Shown piece by piece: positions 12,801-24,900 of a DNA stretch of 64,000 bases. Positions within the stretch are counted from its first letter, which is position 1. Each line of letters starts with the position of its first letter. This DNA is from Gavia stellata. Taxonomy: Eukaryota; Chordata; Aves; Gaviiformes; Gaviidae. The notes beneath the pieces are model-generated. The model searched no databases, was not told the origin of the DNA, and saw nothing but the letters and a program-made list of their open reading frames with translations. The stretch covers positions 26,564,880 through 26,628,879 of the forward strand of contig NC_082603.1 of assembly GCF_030936135.1 (NCBI RefSeq). The letters run 5' to 3'. A program made the position numbers and the translations under genes.

Positions 12801-15800
12801 TGCCTGCCCAGTTTGGCTTTCACACAAACAGCTTATATTTGCTTACCAATATTTACCTATCACAGATCACCAGTGTGGTGAAGAAGGCACGGCTATGTGC
12901 ATTTATGATCAGGAAAAGCGGGCTAATAGATGACAAGGTTCAACTCATTCTGTGGACAGAACCCCAGCATATTGATTTCTTGCCTTTTTCCCTTTCAGAT
13001 ACTCCTGCCTATCTTCACTGCCAGTAAACAAACACGAAGAGGAGCAACTCACACCAACCGTTAAGACGAGAACTCACTTTCTCCATATACATGCAACATA
13101 ATGCAATGGTGACACATCGCTGTAGCTAACAACAGTTTCTCCAGGTTAAAGCAAGGATGCTTTAAGCAATAAGGAAAGGTATACAGGAACATCAATGAAG
13201 CTGGCCTATGCGGCTTGGCTCTTCACAACACTGCACAGAAGAGATTTAACCACAAGACATCAATTAAAGGAAACCGGAGGCATGTAGCTAAATCCATTCC
13301 CCGGCAGATTCTGTACTCTCATTACTAAACCCTGCATCTCTTATATCTAGATATCTGATACCTAGATCAAACTGTTTAATACATATGAATAGCCATTGCT
13401 TTTATCTGAACACTAAGACAAGTATTTAAACACCTGGATTTTACTAATCGAGCTGATACAGGAGGGTCAAAAGTTTATGAATTAGACTTTAGAGAGGAGA
13501 AATGCATTACAGCTATACAGCCATGCATTGCAAGTCTCTGCCATACGTACCGATGGACATTTCTGGGCTCTCTTCCATATTAAATCAAACTTCTCTGCCT
13601 TTGGGGAAAGAGAGAGAAATTCAATTTTCATAACACAAACGCAGATGCACAGTTATTCAGAATGACCTCATTAACCTTTACAGGGTACAACTTCCATCTA
13701 CAGAAGGTCTCGCTGCAGGAACAGCTAACAACGAGTGCATGGAAAACTGTATTTAGTCCTTAGTTACCTAAATACCATTGGTACCTCGTTTTAACAATGC
13801 CGTCTCTAAGACGCTGCAGCAAACTCCTTGGATCCAAAGCTTTATTCCTTGGAGGTGTGGGGCCCACGCTTTAGGCTTACATTACATCCTTTTTCAGTAC
13901 TAGCTCCACTGCATCATGTGGTGTCAGTAGTTGAGCAAGATGACATATCCCTGGCCCCAAATTGTAAATTTTACATCACAGTCATCCATTCTTCAGTATT
14001 GAAATGCAGCCTGGATATTTACTCAAATAGCATACTTATTGCTTAGGCTTATATTAAAACCACAAACATATTTGGTCATCCCTGATGAAACCTGGCAATC
14101 TCATTCACATGTCCTCTGCGTTCCCCCAAATCTTTTGCCTGCTCTCCTCTTCCCAGCACCATATATTAATACCTACTCTAAGGTGTTCATCAAAGAAAAT
14201 ACATGCCATTCATCAACACGAAATTCCTCCCTGTGTGCTTTTAAGCACTTGAGAATTACGCGAGGCCTTTCTTCCAGCCAACAAAAAGCTTCTGGCAAAG
14301 ACATAGTTTCTTCCCCTGATGACACCATGAACTACTTCCTAATGTGCCTAGGATCTGGTTTGCATTAAAGCCTTAAAAGCTTCCAAAGCTCCTCTAGAAC
14401 AGTGCACCAAAGAACAGTGCCAGCCCCACTAATGAAAGACCTACACCGTCTTAACTGGAATCCCTGGCTTTGGCCCTCTGCTACAGTAAATGTGCAATTC
14501 AAACTATTTTCACAACATCCACATGTTGGGAAAACTGAAACACGAAGCTGCTTGACTTCAAATCCCACGTTGCCATTTTCAGAGCATGCAGCACTTCATA
14601 CATTTAGAATACAGCCTCCCATCACTTCAGCTGCAGCATAAAGGGCCAAGTACAACTGCAAATCAGACCCCAGATCTAAATGAGGTTTCAAGAACTCAAG
14701 GAACATACAGTTCGTGCCCAGCTGTGAAAAGACAGATTTAAGAGATCACAATCACATAGAGACTCTGAAGGAAAGAATAAAAAGAAATCCCAAAAGCAAA
14801 AAACACTCCTTTGGCCTAATGCAGATTAACAATTAACATCTGGTAAAGTTATCAGGAATAAGAAACACGATCTTATCACAGGAAGCACCATGCAATCTTA
14901 ATGAAAGACGGTGCTGCCAGTAATTTTACATGTATGAAAGTAAGGCATAAGTGATTAGCCACGTGCAAGTTATTAGCCAAGTGCTCTAACACTGCCATAT
15001 TAAACTTGAGTTAGCAGTCGATGCTGCAGGGAAGAGGGGAAAGAAACGAGCAACTCTGAGAAAAAAAAATATGTGAAAATACAAATGCTACCTTAATAGA
15101 TACTAGGGCCCTGCAAAAAGTATTGGATACGCAATAAAAAAAATGCCTGGAAATTCAAGCCAGGTGCGCAGGAAAAAAAAAGTACTAGCTTTATTGAGAC
15201 TGATGTAAGTGAGAGAAGAAGGATACACATTTTTGGAAACCAAAAGCCTTTATTTGAGGCAATAAGATCACTCAATCTGGAAAAAGTTTGCTCTTGAAAC
15301 CTCACTTTCCTTCAATAATTGCTTTTAAAAGCAACAGAATCACAGTTAGAAAAGGAAAGCTTTGCACATTGGCCTTTCAAGTGCATAACTACAGGGGAAC
15401 TACTTACAGGAATAACAGCATAAACTGTATCTTTTGCAGAAAAATACTGATTCCAAATCTGTAGGAAACAAAGGAGATGAGCTACAATTAAAATCAAACA
15501 TCTAGCAGTAATATTAAATGCTTTAAAAAGAATTCCATTTGTCAACTAACCTTTGCAAGCACTTTGAGAAGTCATTTTTCAATCAAGCCTGACTGACCTT
15601 CCTGCTCATGCAATACACTTCCCCTAAGGTTCCAGAGTACTTGTACCAAATGACGGATTTCAGCTAGGTAACAGAAATAAGCAGTGAGCTCAGAGGTGGC
15701 TCAAGATTTACTAGCTATCAGAAATGCTTCTTACATTTTTTCCCCAACAATCACACTAATGATTTCTAGAGGGTTTCAGTTGTGTTTTTTTTAAGAAAGA

Positions 15801-18800
15801 ACATACAAAACATTTTCAACAGAAGACAAGACTTTGCGTAATGCTCCTCCGTGTTACCAATACTTTTTTTTTTTTTCACCACAACAGGATGGCAATACCA
15901 GCATAAAAGCTCAAAGTCCTTAATAGATGGACAAGTACAAGTAAAAGCCCAGAGTCCCGGACTCCTTCATTTCCTCTTCCCCAGTCCTACATAACTAATG
16001 AGAATTGACAGCAAAATGTTTAATCAATGAAACAGAAATAGAGGAACTCAAAAGGAAACCCACGGAGTTATCAAATGTACCCCCTACTATAACCGGTCGC
16101 ACACCATCCTCTGCAGAGCACATAACCACTTCTATAATGTTCTTGAGCTATCAGGAAAGCAGCTAGATTTCTGCTCTAAGTCATGCCAGAAGGCTCTTTC
16201 ATACTCGCTGCTCCCCTTAAATGATCATGCCTACATGAAGTGTCTTGGCATACAGTCTGATTAGGGGAAAAAAAAAAAAGCCAGATCCAACTCAAGCCAC
16301 ATTAGAAATGTGGAACAGATGTGACTTCTAACTAGATAAAAGGGAACACAGTGCAAAGCCAAGCAGATATTAGGGAGAATGACTTGATTCACACTGTTCT
16401 TCAAACAAACAGACCCACCCACCTCTTTCTTACCCTAACCATCTTTAGTATGGGTACAGAGACTCCTGAGTGACAGATAATGCAAGCAAAGATAGAAGAT
16501 GGCAAAAGCTTTGTTTTTATTCCTGGAGAACAGAAGTAGCATAATCCACATGACCTACTGCTAGGGTTTCCCTTTACCTGACTTCAAACCTGACAGGAGC
16601 TTGCTGATGCCAATTCAACTGCTACACATTAAATGGCAACAGTAAGAATTACAACAGAGACAGCTTTTGAGTGATCACGTCCAGATGTATTCTTTATCAA
16701 GTGGGTACATCCTAGGTGGACTTAACTATATGGACAAAACTTCATCTTCTACTATGGATATGCATATGAATGTGCTTTTTATAAATATACATCCACAGCC
16801 ATGTTTTATTTTTCAGTCTAAGTAAAATTTCCATCCTCACATGTAGATTACTATTAAGCAAGCTTTATTCCATTTAAATCCATCACCTGCTTTATCTCCT
16901 CCGCTGATTTTTCTTTCACCATCTCAACATTAAGAATCGAATCAAGCGTCTGCAAGAGAAAGCATAAGGAATTTGGCATGATGACAGTTCTCTGATTCAA
17001 GTGAGTGTCCAGAATGAATGGATGCAATCACAGAGAACAAAATCAAGCTGGAGGAACTTAATTCAATTTACAATGTGACTTAGTCCTCTGAATTGCCAAA
17101 GAAACTAGTAAATCATAAGCAGTAACACACTGAGAAGTGGCTTCACACACTGAGGCAGAGCAGAAGAGATTCTGTCAGGACACAGAACACACTTTGCTCC
17201 AGTTGTACAGATCTCTAGTGAAGCTGCAGCCTTTCCCCTTCAACCATCTCAGACACATGCTCTGTTGGCAGATTTACACAGAAAGTTTGCCAAAATAGAA
17301 GAATGTGAAAGAATAAAACCATCCTCTTGTCCCTCTGCTGGCTGATCTCTGGAAATATATTTACATGCTGTAAAGGCAGCTTAACCCTTTCAATTTATTA
17401 CTGTCAGCATTCAGTACAGATCCCCTAACTAGTAGGAACTTCCAGGATGTCAAGGAAGAAAGGACCGGATAATAAAAAAACAGACTGCTGGGAGTTTTAA
17501 GACTTGAACGTGATCCCAATAGTAAATGAGGATCTTGTACTTAAGTGCAGCTTAAGGAACATTAGTTTTATCTCAAGAAGCTCTTGGCTGAAGCACTGAT
17601 GGTAGCAATACAAGTTAATCTACATCCTTGATTTGCCAGCAAGTCCTCTCCTAACACTTAGGTTCATTTCCCTTACCTTATCTTTCGTGAAACCTCCCTT
17701 TGATGTCTTTGTGCCCAAGCCTTCTGCCTAGAAGAAAACATTCTTTAGTTTTTATAGCTGATGCTTTAATATCATTTATTTGCCTTCCCTTCCCCACATA
17801 ACATGCCTGCTGACAAGATCTCCAGAGTATGAGCTCAAATTTGAGATACTTATGAAATGCACTGCAGCAGTCTCTTAGAAAAAAATATTTATTAGGACAA
17901 TAAGATGAGTAACTTCATGTGAATTATGAATTTCAAGATCAGAAAGGATTAAAGCAAACTATTATGCATTTTGGAGCCAATATTATTGAACAGATTTCTT
18001 TCATTCACTACAAAATGATAAATGCAAGATCATGTCACTGCATCTGGCCAAACTAATCTGGAACTAAAACACTTAAATAAGGCCTCAAGAACAGAATTTA
18101 CAGGTTAAAAAAACAGCAAAACAATATGCTGGAATACAGAACAGCATTTTTAGCCGCCAGAGTGTGAAATTCTGGGGTTCCTTACTAACAGGAACGCTGC
18201 ATGTTTGTAGCATTATGCTGATCCCATATAAATGATGTTTTATCTTTAATATTTGTGAATTACAAAGAAAATCAGCCTTGCCTTTTCCTCCATGCATCGG
18301 ATAAATTCTCCTTGACTGGAATATCCCACGGGCTGCTTTTTCACTTCGTTTCTTTTTTCCATACGGGACTCAAACACATCTGGACTGGATCTGAATCGGA
18401 AAAGGGACATTTAACAGTACTGGGGGATTAACACCATTTGGCCTTTTAAAATGTTCACTGTGGTACCGATCCACGCTCTTAACTTAAAATTTTAAGTTCT
18501 TGTTAGTAGAACAACCTCTTATCGAGCCGATCACCTTGGGAGACGACTCGCTGACTTGGTGGCAACAACATAAGCGAATTTCAAGGCAGCGTTGGGCCTA
18601 AACGAATTAATTTTCTCATAAGGGCATGAAGCCAAGGATTACCTCCCTCTCCCCCCCAAAACCCGTCCCCAAGCACCCCCCCGCCCCAAAACCCGCCCCC
18701 CCGCCCGCCTTGCCGCCCCCTTCTTCCCCCTCAGGGCCGCCCCCCCCCGCACCTCCGCAGCTCCTGGATCTTGTGTCGGTACTTCCCGTAGAAGGGGTTC

Positions 18801-18937
18801 TCCTCCAGCGCCGCCCCCCCGGCCCCCGGCCCCGCCAGCTCCCGGCACGGCGGGGCCAGCAGCCCCAGCGGGCGGAGCGCGGCGCGGCTCCGCAGGGCCG
18901 CCCCCAGCCCCCAGGCCTGCAGCAGCGGCCCCGCCAT
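9622..18937 (-). CDS. ATPAF1: ATPAF1, ATP synthase F1 complex assembly factor 1 (9 coding exons, 301 aa)
   Basis: This is a mitochondrial matrix chaperone that binds free F1 beta subunits during assembly of ATP synthase (ATP11 family). Coding exons in transcript order are 18937-18753, 18390-18282, 17727-17677, 16949-16887, 15458-15408, 13598-13551, 11544-11449, 10878-10771 and 9816-9622. The lengths sum to 906 nt with every phase consistent, giving 301 residues against about 328 in human. The first ~45 residues are Ala/Leu/Arg-rich and nearly free of acid, as in a mitochondrial targeting peptide. Recognisable family blocks include ENPFYGKYR near residue 45, [14 protein letters not shown] (123-136), [10 protein letters not shown] (178-187) and [16 protein letters not shown] near the C-terminus. 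The ATG at 18937 is the only ATG start in frame; the frame stays open upstream but without another ATG. Intron 2 uses a GC donor. The gene reads in the same direction as EFCAB14 upstream. Confidence 0.95.
10771..10878 (-). CDS. ATPAF1: ATPAF1 coding exon 8
   Basis: 108 nt, phase 0, residues 202-237, containing [11 protein letters not shown] and [14 protein letters not shown]. Acceptor CTTCAG, donor GTAAGAG. Confidence 0.92.
11449..11544 (-). CDS. ATPAF1: ATPAF1 coding exon 7
   Basis: 96 nt, phase 0, residues 170-201, containing [18 protein letters not shown], the most characteristic ATP11-family block in the gene. Acceptor CTGCAG, donor GTGAGTG. Confidence 0.92.
13551..13598 (-). CDS. ATPAF1: ATPAF1 coding exon 6
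   Basis: 48 nt, phase 0, residues 154-169 ([16 protein letters not shown]). Three AG dinucleotides lie close together at the acceptor. The one ending CCAAAG was chosen because it restores the family sequence VIPAEKFDL and keeps phase with exon 5. Confidence 0.87.
15408..15458 (-). CDS. ATPAF1: ATPAF1 coding exon 5
   Basis: 51 nt, phase 0, residues 137-153 ([17 protein letters not shown]). Acceptor CTACAG, donor GTAAGTA. Confidence 0.9.
16887..16949 (-). CDS. ATPAF1: ATPAF1 coding exon 4
   Basis: 63 nt, phase 0, residues 116-136, containing [15 protein letters not shown]. Acceptor TTGCAG, donor GTGATG. Confidence 0.9.
17677..17727 (-). CDS. ATPAF1: ATPAF1 coding exon 3
   Basis: 51 nt, phase 0 at both ends, residues 99-115, ending in the family block GGFTKDK. 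Acceptor CTAG and donor GTAAGG are standard. Confidence 0.9.
18282..18390 (-). CDS. ATPAF1: ATPAF1 coding exon 2, with GC donor
   Basis: 109 nt encoding residues 63-98 ([13 protein letters not shown]...). The acceptor is a normal CAG. The exon ends GAAAAG followed by GCAAGG, so the intron begins with GC rather than GT. No nearby GT keeps the frame with exon 3. Confidence 0.88.
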
Positions 18938-19050
18938 GGCGCCCGGTCCGCCCCGCTCCGCTCCGTCCGCCGCCGCGCTCCGCCCGCCGCGCCGCCCCGC
19001 CCCGCCGTTCCGCCGCCGGAATGAAACGGGCGGAGGCGCAGGCTGAAAAT
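18620..19050 (-). promoter_or_regulatory. ATPAF1: CpG-rich ATPAF1 promoter
   Basis: A block of very high GC and CpG density covers ATPAF1 exon 1 and about 100 bases upstream of its ATG, including GC-box-like CCCCGCCC motifs near 18,990. No TATA box is present. It abuts a possible EFCAB14 poly(A) signal at 19,056. Confidence 0.7.
18753..18937 (-). CDS. ATPAF1: ATPAF1 coding exon 1 (start codon, presequence)
   Basis: Encodes residues 1-61 plus two bases of codon 62. It contains the ATG in the context GGCGCCATGG and the Arg/Ala/Leu-rich targeting segment, then the family block [15 protein letters not shown]. The donor is AG|GTGCGG. The exon is extremely GC-rich. Confidence 0.9.
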
Positions 19051-19055
19051 GAACT

Positions 19056-19061
19056 TTTATT
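19056..19061 (-). terminator. EFCAB14: Distal candidate EFCAB14 poly(A) signal
   Basis: AATAAA on the minus strand, 119 bases upstream of the ATPAF1 ATG. If used, the EFCAB14 transcript would end inside the ATPAF1 promoter. The bases beyond it are not strongly GU-rich, so it looks weaker than the site near 20,186. Confidence 0.35.
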
Positions 19062-19435
19062 GAGATCAAGTAAAAGTCGCGTTACATGGTAAAAGGCGTG
19101 GAGCGCTGTAGCTCAAACCCAGCGGGGCAGAGAAGCGCCGTGCGCGCCCGGCACGGTGCGGCTCCACTCCTTGTGCAGGTCAGTGACCGAACGGAGACAC
19201 ACAGTGGTCCCTACAGAGGGGTCACCCAGAAAACGCAAATACAGCCTGAAAATGAACCCGAGAATCACAGCGTAACAGCAAGTCTCAGCTACAGCCCCAG
19301 CTGCCGCCTGCAGACCTGTCAACTCTCACTGTTTAAATTAATTTCAGACACCGCTTTTTTCCCCCAGGCCTCGCCACCCGCAGAAGCATGGAACCTCCTC
19401 ACGCTGGCTGCCCGCTGCCCCTCCGAAGCCTGCCG

Positions 19436-19501
19436 CCTCCAGCCAACCTGCCCTCCGCCTCCAGCCAACCTGCCCTCCGCCTCCAGCCAACCTGCCCTCC
19501 G
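19436..19501. repeat. 22-bp minisatellite, three identical copies
   Basis: Three perfect head-to-tail copies of a C-rich 22-mer, starting CCTCCAGCCAACCTGCCC. It lies in the presumed distal EFCAB14 3' UTR. Perfect identity suggests recent expansion and probable length polymorphism. Confidence 0.9.
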
Positions 19502-20185
19502 TAGCTACGGCAGATAGCGGACCCGCACAAGCGTATTTGCTGCGCCCACGGCTTTTAAGCCCTCTACCATCTGCAGTGTGATTAAAACGTAGGGGAGGAA
19601 GCCTGCCAAGACCCAGCGGCGGGGCTTTGGAAAGCATGCAAGGTGGACAGCAGCAGCACAGCAGAAAACTTGCACGGGTGGGAGCGGCTGGCTGGGGACC
19701 ACCGGTGCTCCCAGCCTGCAGCACACTGCTACCGGCTACCCTAGGCCAAACATAAGCGACCACTGTACTCAGGGAGGATCAGATTTTGTTAAATCGATAG
19801 CACAAGTCCATCCTACGACAGCAGTGACTACAGCAATTAGCAATCCACTATGCTCTTAACATGCAAATAAGCAGCACCACTGGACAGCTGTGCCCTGGTG
19901 CCAATTACTGACCAGCTCAGCTCCTTGGCCACAGGCAGAAGACACAGGCAGCTGGAGCAGCACACACTGTCTCTAGCTGACAGTTTCACTATTGCTGTTG
20001 AAGAGACTTCTAAAAGTAAAGCAGACTGCAACAAAACACCAATAGATTCACATGGCAATACAGTGATCCCTTAAATTTTAAGGTAAGTTAAACTCCATAC
20101 AAATCAAACTTCCAAAAATATTTTGCAAACTCTGGCATATGGCTATGATACAGTATGTACAAATAAAACACCAGAATGGTTACAT

Positions 20186-20191
20186 TTTATT
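20186..20191 (-). terminator. EFCAB14: Proximal candidate EFCAB14 poly(A) signal
   Basis: AATAAA on the minus strand followed after about 15 bases by a GU-rich stretch (TGGTGTTTTATTTG), the usual arrangement for cleavage and polyadenylation. It would give a 3' UTR of about 1.6 kb. Confidence 0.5.
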
Positions 20192-21768
20192 GCTAGGTTT
20201 TTTTTTGGTTGAGGAATTATACAGTAGTGTATAAAAGGGTATGGGAAGTGGCAAGAAGCAAGTGTTGGCTTCTCGTCCTCTCAAAAGCCAAGGTTGGTTG
20301 GTTTTGTTTTTAAATACTGTATTTTCAAATGTCACATCAAAAGCATCTCCATGTTGGGTCACGTCTGCATTACCCAAACAGGATAGAAGACCAACAGTGA
20401 AAGAAGCCTAGGCAATGGGTAACAGGGTTCCATTTTGTACATTCCTTCACTGATTCATACTCCAGAACACAATTATTTGTAAAACAATTACTCCAGAAAC
20501 ACTAGTGGATCTAAACACAGAGTATAAACAAACCCTTAAGTTCCTCTATAGTGAGGAAGCCTCACTTACAAAGCATGCCTCAGTAGAGAACGCCGATGCG
20601 ACTGCATGCTCCTATCCTGCTTTCTACATCCTTCTGTCAGTGAGAACACAAAAGGTAAAGGTACCAAGAAGTGATCATGTTCACATTAGTCAGGAAACAG
20701 CCCACAACTCTACTCTGGGCCTTTCCCATGTGCTCACACTCTTAGTGAGCAGGAGCTTTACTCAGGGTACTTCAGAGTGACCCCAACAACAGTGGATGGA
20801 AGAAACCGGCAGCACCCGCAACCCTGATCAAAAGATCTCCAGTAACGTGTCAGCAAGACCATCAGCACACCGCTGATCACACCCGAGGCATGAACTATTC
20901 AGGTGCTACTCAGCAGGCTGCATTGTAGACTTTTACCTCTTAAAGCATCTGTTGAAGTTCTTCATTAGCTTGCTCTTTTAAAAAAAAAAATAGATAGGGT
21001 CATCTCACAAAATAATCTGGACGCAACACAGCAAAGCTAAAAGAATGCTGAAGTGAAAATCCAAGCACTTGGTAGGTAATTGCTCCTGTAGGCTCATGAT
21101 ATAAAAACACTTTGAACTCTTCCCCCTAAAAAGAAATCCTGCTATAGATGGGCATGAATTACCACTCCTGCTTTCCTCTAACTGAGTCCAAAATCATTCA
21201 TGGATATACTTAGTCAAAATTAGAAATTCAGCTGAAACTCTTAACAACCCTTTTTAGACCCAGTCTCTCATCATAAACAGCTTACTACCAACACAGCCCC
21301 TGACACAAACTTCCCCTTAAATATGCATAATTTACTCTATCTCAAATATTTACAAGCAGAAGAAGCCCATCTTTACCAGACAGATTTCTTTCTGCTCTAC
21401 ATAAAGTGCAGCTCTCTAATTTAAGGCAAATTTCAGTGAAATACAAAACCATAGTTTTATTTTAGTATGTACACATTTTAAATTAAAAACAAGAATTCCC
21501 TTGAAAAGGAAAGAATGAGAGGAAAATGTTTCCAAGTTTGGGATTTTTCTGAATTTTAAACACAGTCCCAATATTATGTCCTACCGACATATAAATTTGT
21601 AAATTTCTTTTCAGTAAACACAAACAAAAAAAGAGGTGGCAATGTGTACAGTAATTTAGCTCCAAAGATCAGTAAAATACTGGGAAAGTGCAGACCTAGT
21701 TTTTCGTGTCCCGTAGTTTCCTTTAGCTACAGTAGCATCCACCAGTATCACATTTCTAAATATATATC

Positions 21769-21944
21769 CTATACACCTAATGCTAATCTCAGTTCTTGAA
21801 ATGAGTATTTCTCATCTCCATCTGTGTCAAATTTCTTAAAGCTCTGTGACTCTTGGGCTGTAGAGCCAAGCAGCTTTTGAAGATCTTCATATGATAGTTT
21901 TCCATCGGCATCTTCAGTTGCTTTTTCAAACAAATTCTGAAGAT
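21769..21944 (-). CDS. EFCAB14: EFCAB14 coding exon 11 (EF-hand pair and stop)
   Basis: 176 nt, residues 431-487 and TAG stop. Loop 1 is TEDADGKLSYED, lacking Asp at position 1. Loop 2 is DTDGDEKYSFQE, with Glu in place of the usual Gly at position 6. The protein ends LRLALGV. Acceptor TTGCAG. Confidence 0.94.
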
Positions 21945-24900
21945 CTGCAAAGAGAACAAGGATTGAAAAGTAGCTCCTTTAAGTACACAGCAATATCCTA
22001 TAAGCTGCTTTTCCAGTTTTAATGAACTATGTCTTACTACCTATTAATTAAATAAAGCATCCCCAAGTATGTACCTTGCCTTCTGCGTTGTCGCAAGCTG
22101 TCAGTAACAGTTTAGGAGAAAAAAAAAGCATGAACATTTCTGGATTAAATTACACTAAACGTGAAAAAAAAAAATCCCTATTTCTGGCCATGACTAATAG
22201 CCCATTCTACAACCACTAACTGCATACAGACAAAGTTATCCTCCACAAAAGCAAGTTCTGAATAACTGTTGCTATACCAACAGCACAGATGATATAAAGG
22301 GAAAAGTGTCTATTCATTTCCTAATGCAAAGCACTGCCCTTTCAGAGGCTGAAGAGACTTAACAGCAAGATCCAGAAACCATTCATTTGATCAGTCAATG
22401 TTCTCTTAAAAAAAGACAACAAGAAAAAAACCAAAACATACACTCACACCTACTTCATTTTCCTTCAGCACCCTAATTCTGCCCTTGACTTCCCTCTAAA
22501 TCTCTGAGGCACTTGGTATAATATTTTGGCACTCAAAACAACTACAATTCACTTATAATGCACACTCCTGTTTAAATCCCAGTTTCTTTTCTTTTACATG
22601 CTAGTCTTATTTTTTTTAATTACTTTTTTTTTTTTAAGTCCATAGTTTTCAAGCTTTTAAAATTCACCTCGCTTCTCCCAGAATGCCCAGACACACTACC
22701 GTAATTCCAGTTATACTTATCGTCTCCTAAACATTTACATGAAATATTCAGAAAAAGAAAAGGTCAGCCTAGAAAGGACGTACCTTCAATGCTGGAAATT
22801 CCTGGTAAGGACAGATGTCTCAGCTGTCCGTTACCCTCTGTGTTGTCATCAGCTGACCTTGAAGCCAGCCTTGAAAGGTCTGTGGGCTTTACTGTAGTAG
22901 TCAGACTACTTTCAACTGCTACAAAACAATTTCTATTAGTCTTACTAATTCCACAGAATTACAGTTAGCAGAAACAAAAAAAACCCAATAAAACTAATTT
23001 TTTTTTTTCATCACAGATGCCATATGGGATAAGAATGCTGCAAAATCGTTTCAGAATACAGCAGTGTTGTCCCTTTTACCAGTAACTGGAAGAACAGAAG
23101 GAAGGAAACTGTTTTGGACAGTTACACAGCTTTAATCTTTCATGCTGTACTAGAAGATGTGTACTATAAACTCCATACAGAGAATAGCTTGGAAGTGCTT
23201 TCTATTTCCCAGTCTGAAAGTGCTGAACAAGCTTTATTAAGTAAATTACATCTGCCCACCTGGGTTGTTTTCACCTTGTTAATGCAGGTATCTATCTTCC
23301 CCAACAGCAAGGTCTAAATTTCCAAGCCGCTGATTAACAAATTAACAACAAGCACAGTTCTACTGTAATTAAGTACTTCAAATCTTATCTTCAGCACTAC
23401 CTGAATATATACAGCAAAAATGCAGAACTGAGACAAGTCAGCAGAGATGCAGACCTCTCCTCTATGTTACTCTTAGATTTTGAAAAAGCAAAAACAGATG
23501 TTACTGGGTATAGATTTCTACAAGTTAATCACTTTATGCCTTAAAATACAAGCTACTGATGGATGTGAATCCTGCTATACACATAAAAAGTCACCTTCAA
23601 ACTTCTGTAGTCATACATAGTTTTCCGTTTTAGAGCCATCAGTTTCCTACCACTTTAACTGAAATAATATTCACCAAAAATCTTAAGGAACAGTCTGAAT
23701 TATCCGCCTTCATTAGTCATTCTTTGAATTACACAGGGAACCTTCAGGTTTATGGATTACAACATTCTTACCGTTCTTTGATGTCTCAATGGATCTGTCA
23801 TTTTCTGGCTTGCCTGTGAGAGCACTGATCATCTGACGCTTCTCTCTTAGTTTTAATACCTGAGAATCTCTAGTTCCCGTTTCCTGCATATGTAAAAAAA
23901 AAAAGTTTCTTAAAAAGCACCTCTTCAGTAGATAAAGAAGATCAGGAAAAGAAGTAATTTAAAATATGTAAGTACTTGAGTGACTCGGAGGTCTCCAGGC
24001 TGATCAAGTTTAAAACAATGAACAAGATTTAAAAATAATTTAAAAAAATCATCTATGGAAAGATGTAAGGAATAAATTCACATGGTCTGTCAGAAAATAG
24101 AGTCAGTACCTCAACCTGAGAATTAGGCAACTATTTTGCAGACACTGATTTCAGAAGAATCTGACATTTAATTTCCGTATTTCTTATATAAATGAGCAAG
24201 GCTCTGAAAAAATCATAATATAGAACAGTCAAACATACTTGAAGTGAACATTTATACATTAATTGAATTGCATAGTCATTTTAAATGTTTGTCTGCCATC
24301 CTGACTACCTTAGCGCTGGAGTCACTATACCTCTGTCAAAACAAAACCACCAGGTTTTTTAATCTGGAGCTCCTTTGCTCTTTTTATGAGTAGGTTCCAG
24401 ATGATAGGCTGATCAATCCAAGCCTAGAACTGACAGTGTAGCCAGTTCACTCACCCGCCTTCTTTCCAGAAGATGGAAACTAACTTTAGCAGTGCCACCT
24501 CTTATACCCAGCCCACAATCTGGCCATGCAGTTAGTCTGTTAAACTCACTCACAGCCAGTCATCAGATCATTACTGAGAGGCAGCTTTCATCAATTCCTA
24601 GACTCCACTAGTGCAAAGTTTCTCTAAGTCAACCCAAGGACATTTTTAAACCTGGATAAATGATGTAAGCCCCTTTGCAGTGCGAACCTACAATAGTTGG
24701 GCTAGCTTTGATGACAGCATGGCAATGGGTACTCAAAATGAGCTGGCTGCTGGAGTCCCCTGTTCCTCTGTACCTCTCAAGATTCTTTCAGCTGCATGGA
24801 AGGATATTACAGCAGCTCTGCTATGTTATCCCATATGTAGTCAGAATGGCAAGACTTTAAACTATTACAACTTTTCTTCCATTATAATTGACTTCCTGTC

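Larger units (their letters stand above)
19062..21768 (-). other. EFCAB14: EFCAB14 3' UTR and spacer to ATPAF1
   Basis: About 2.7 kb between the EFCAB14 stop and the distal poly(A) hexamer. It is AT-rich nearer the stop and GC-richer towards ATPAF1. In human, TEX38 sits here on the opposite strand; I see no plus-strand frame resembling its start or membrane span. Confidence 0.5.

Noticed and set aside
13551-13594. Alternative ATPAF1 exon 6 acceptor four bases inside
   Set aside because: It would need a phase-1 partner. The acceptor at 13,598 restores phase 0 and the conserved AEKFDL sequence.
16975-17045. C/D box snoRNA in ATPAF1 intron 3
   Set aside because: An ATGATGA followed by CTGA is present, but only about 10 bases apart. 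No second box pair or terminal stem was found.
18938-19069. N-terminal extension of ATPAF1 by an upstream in-frame start
   Set aside because: The frame is open for 44 codons upstream, but the first codon is TTG, not ATG. The extension would run through the AATAAA at 19,056 and has no family similarity.
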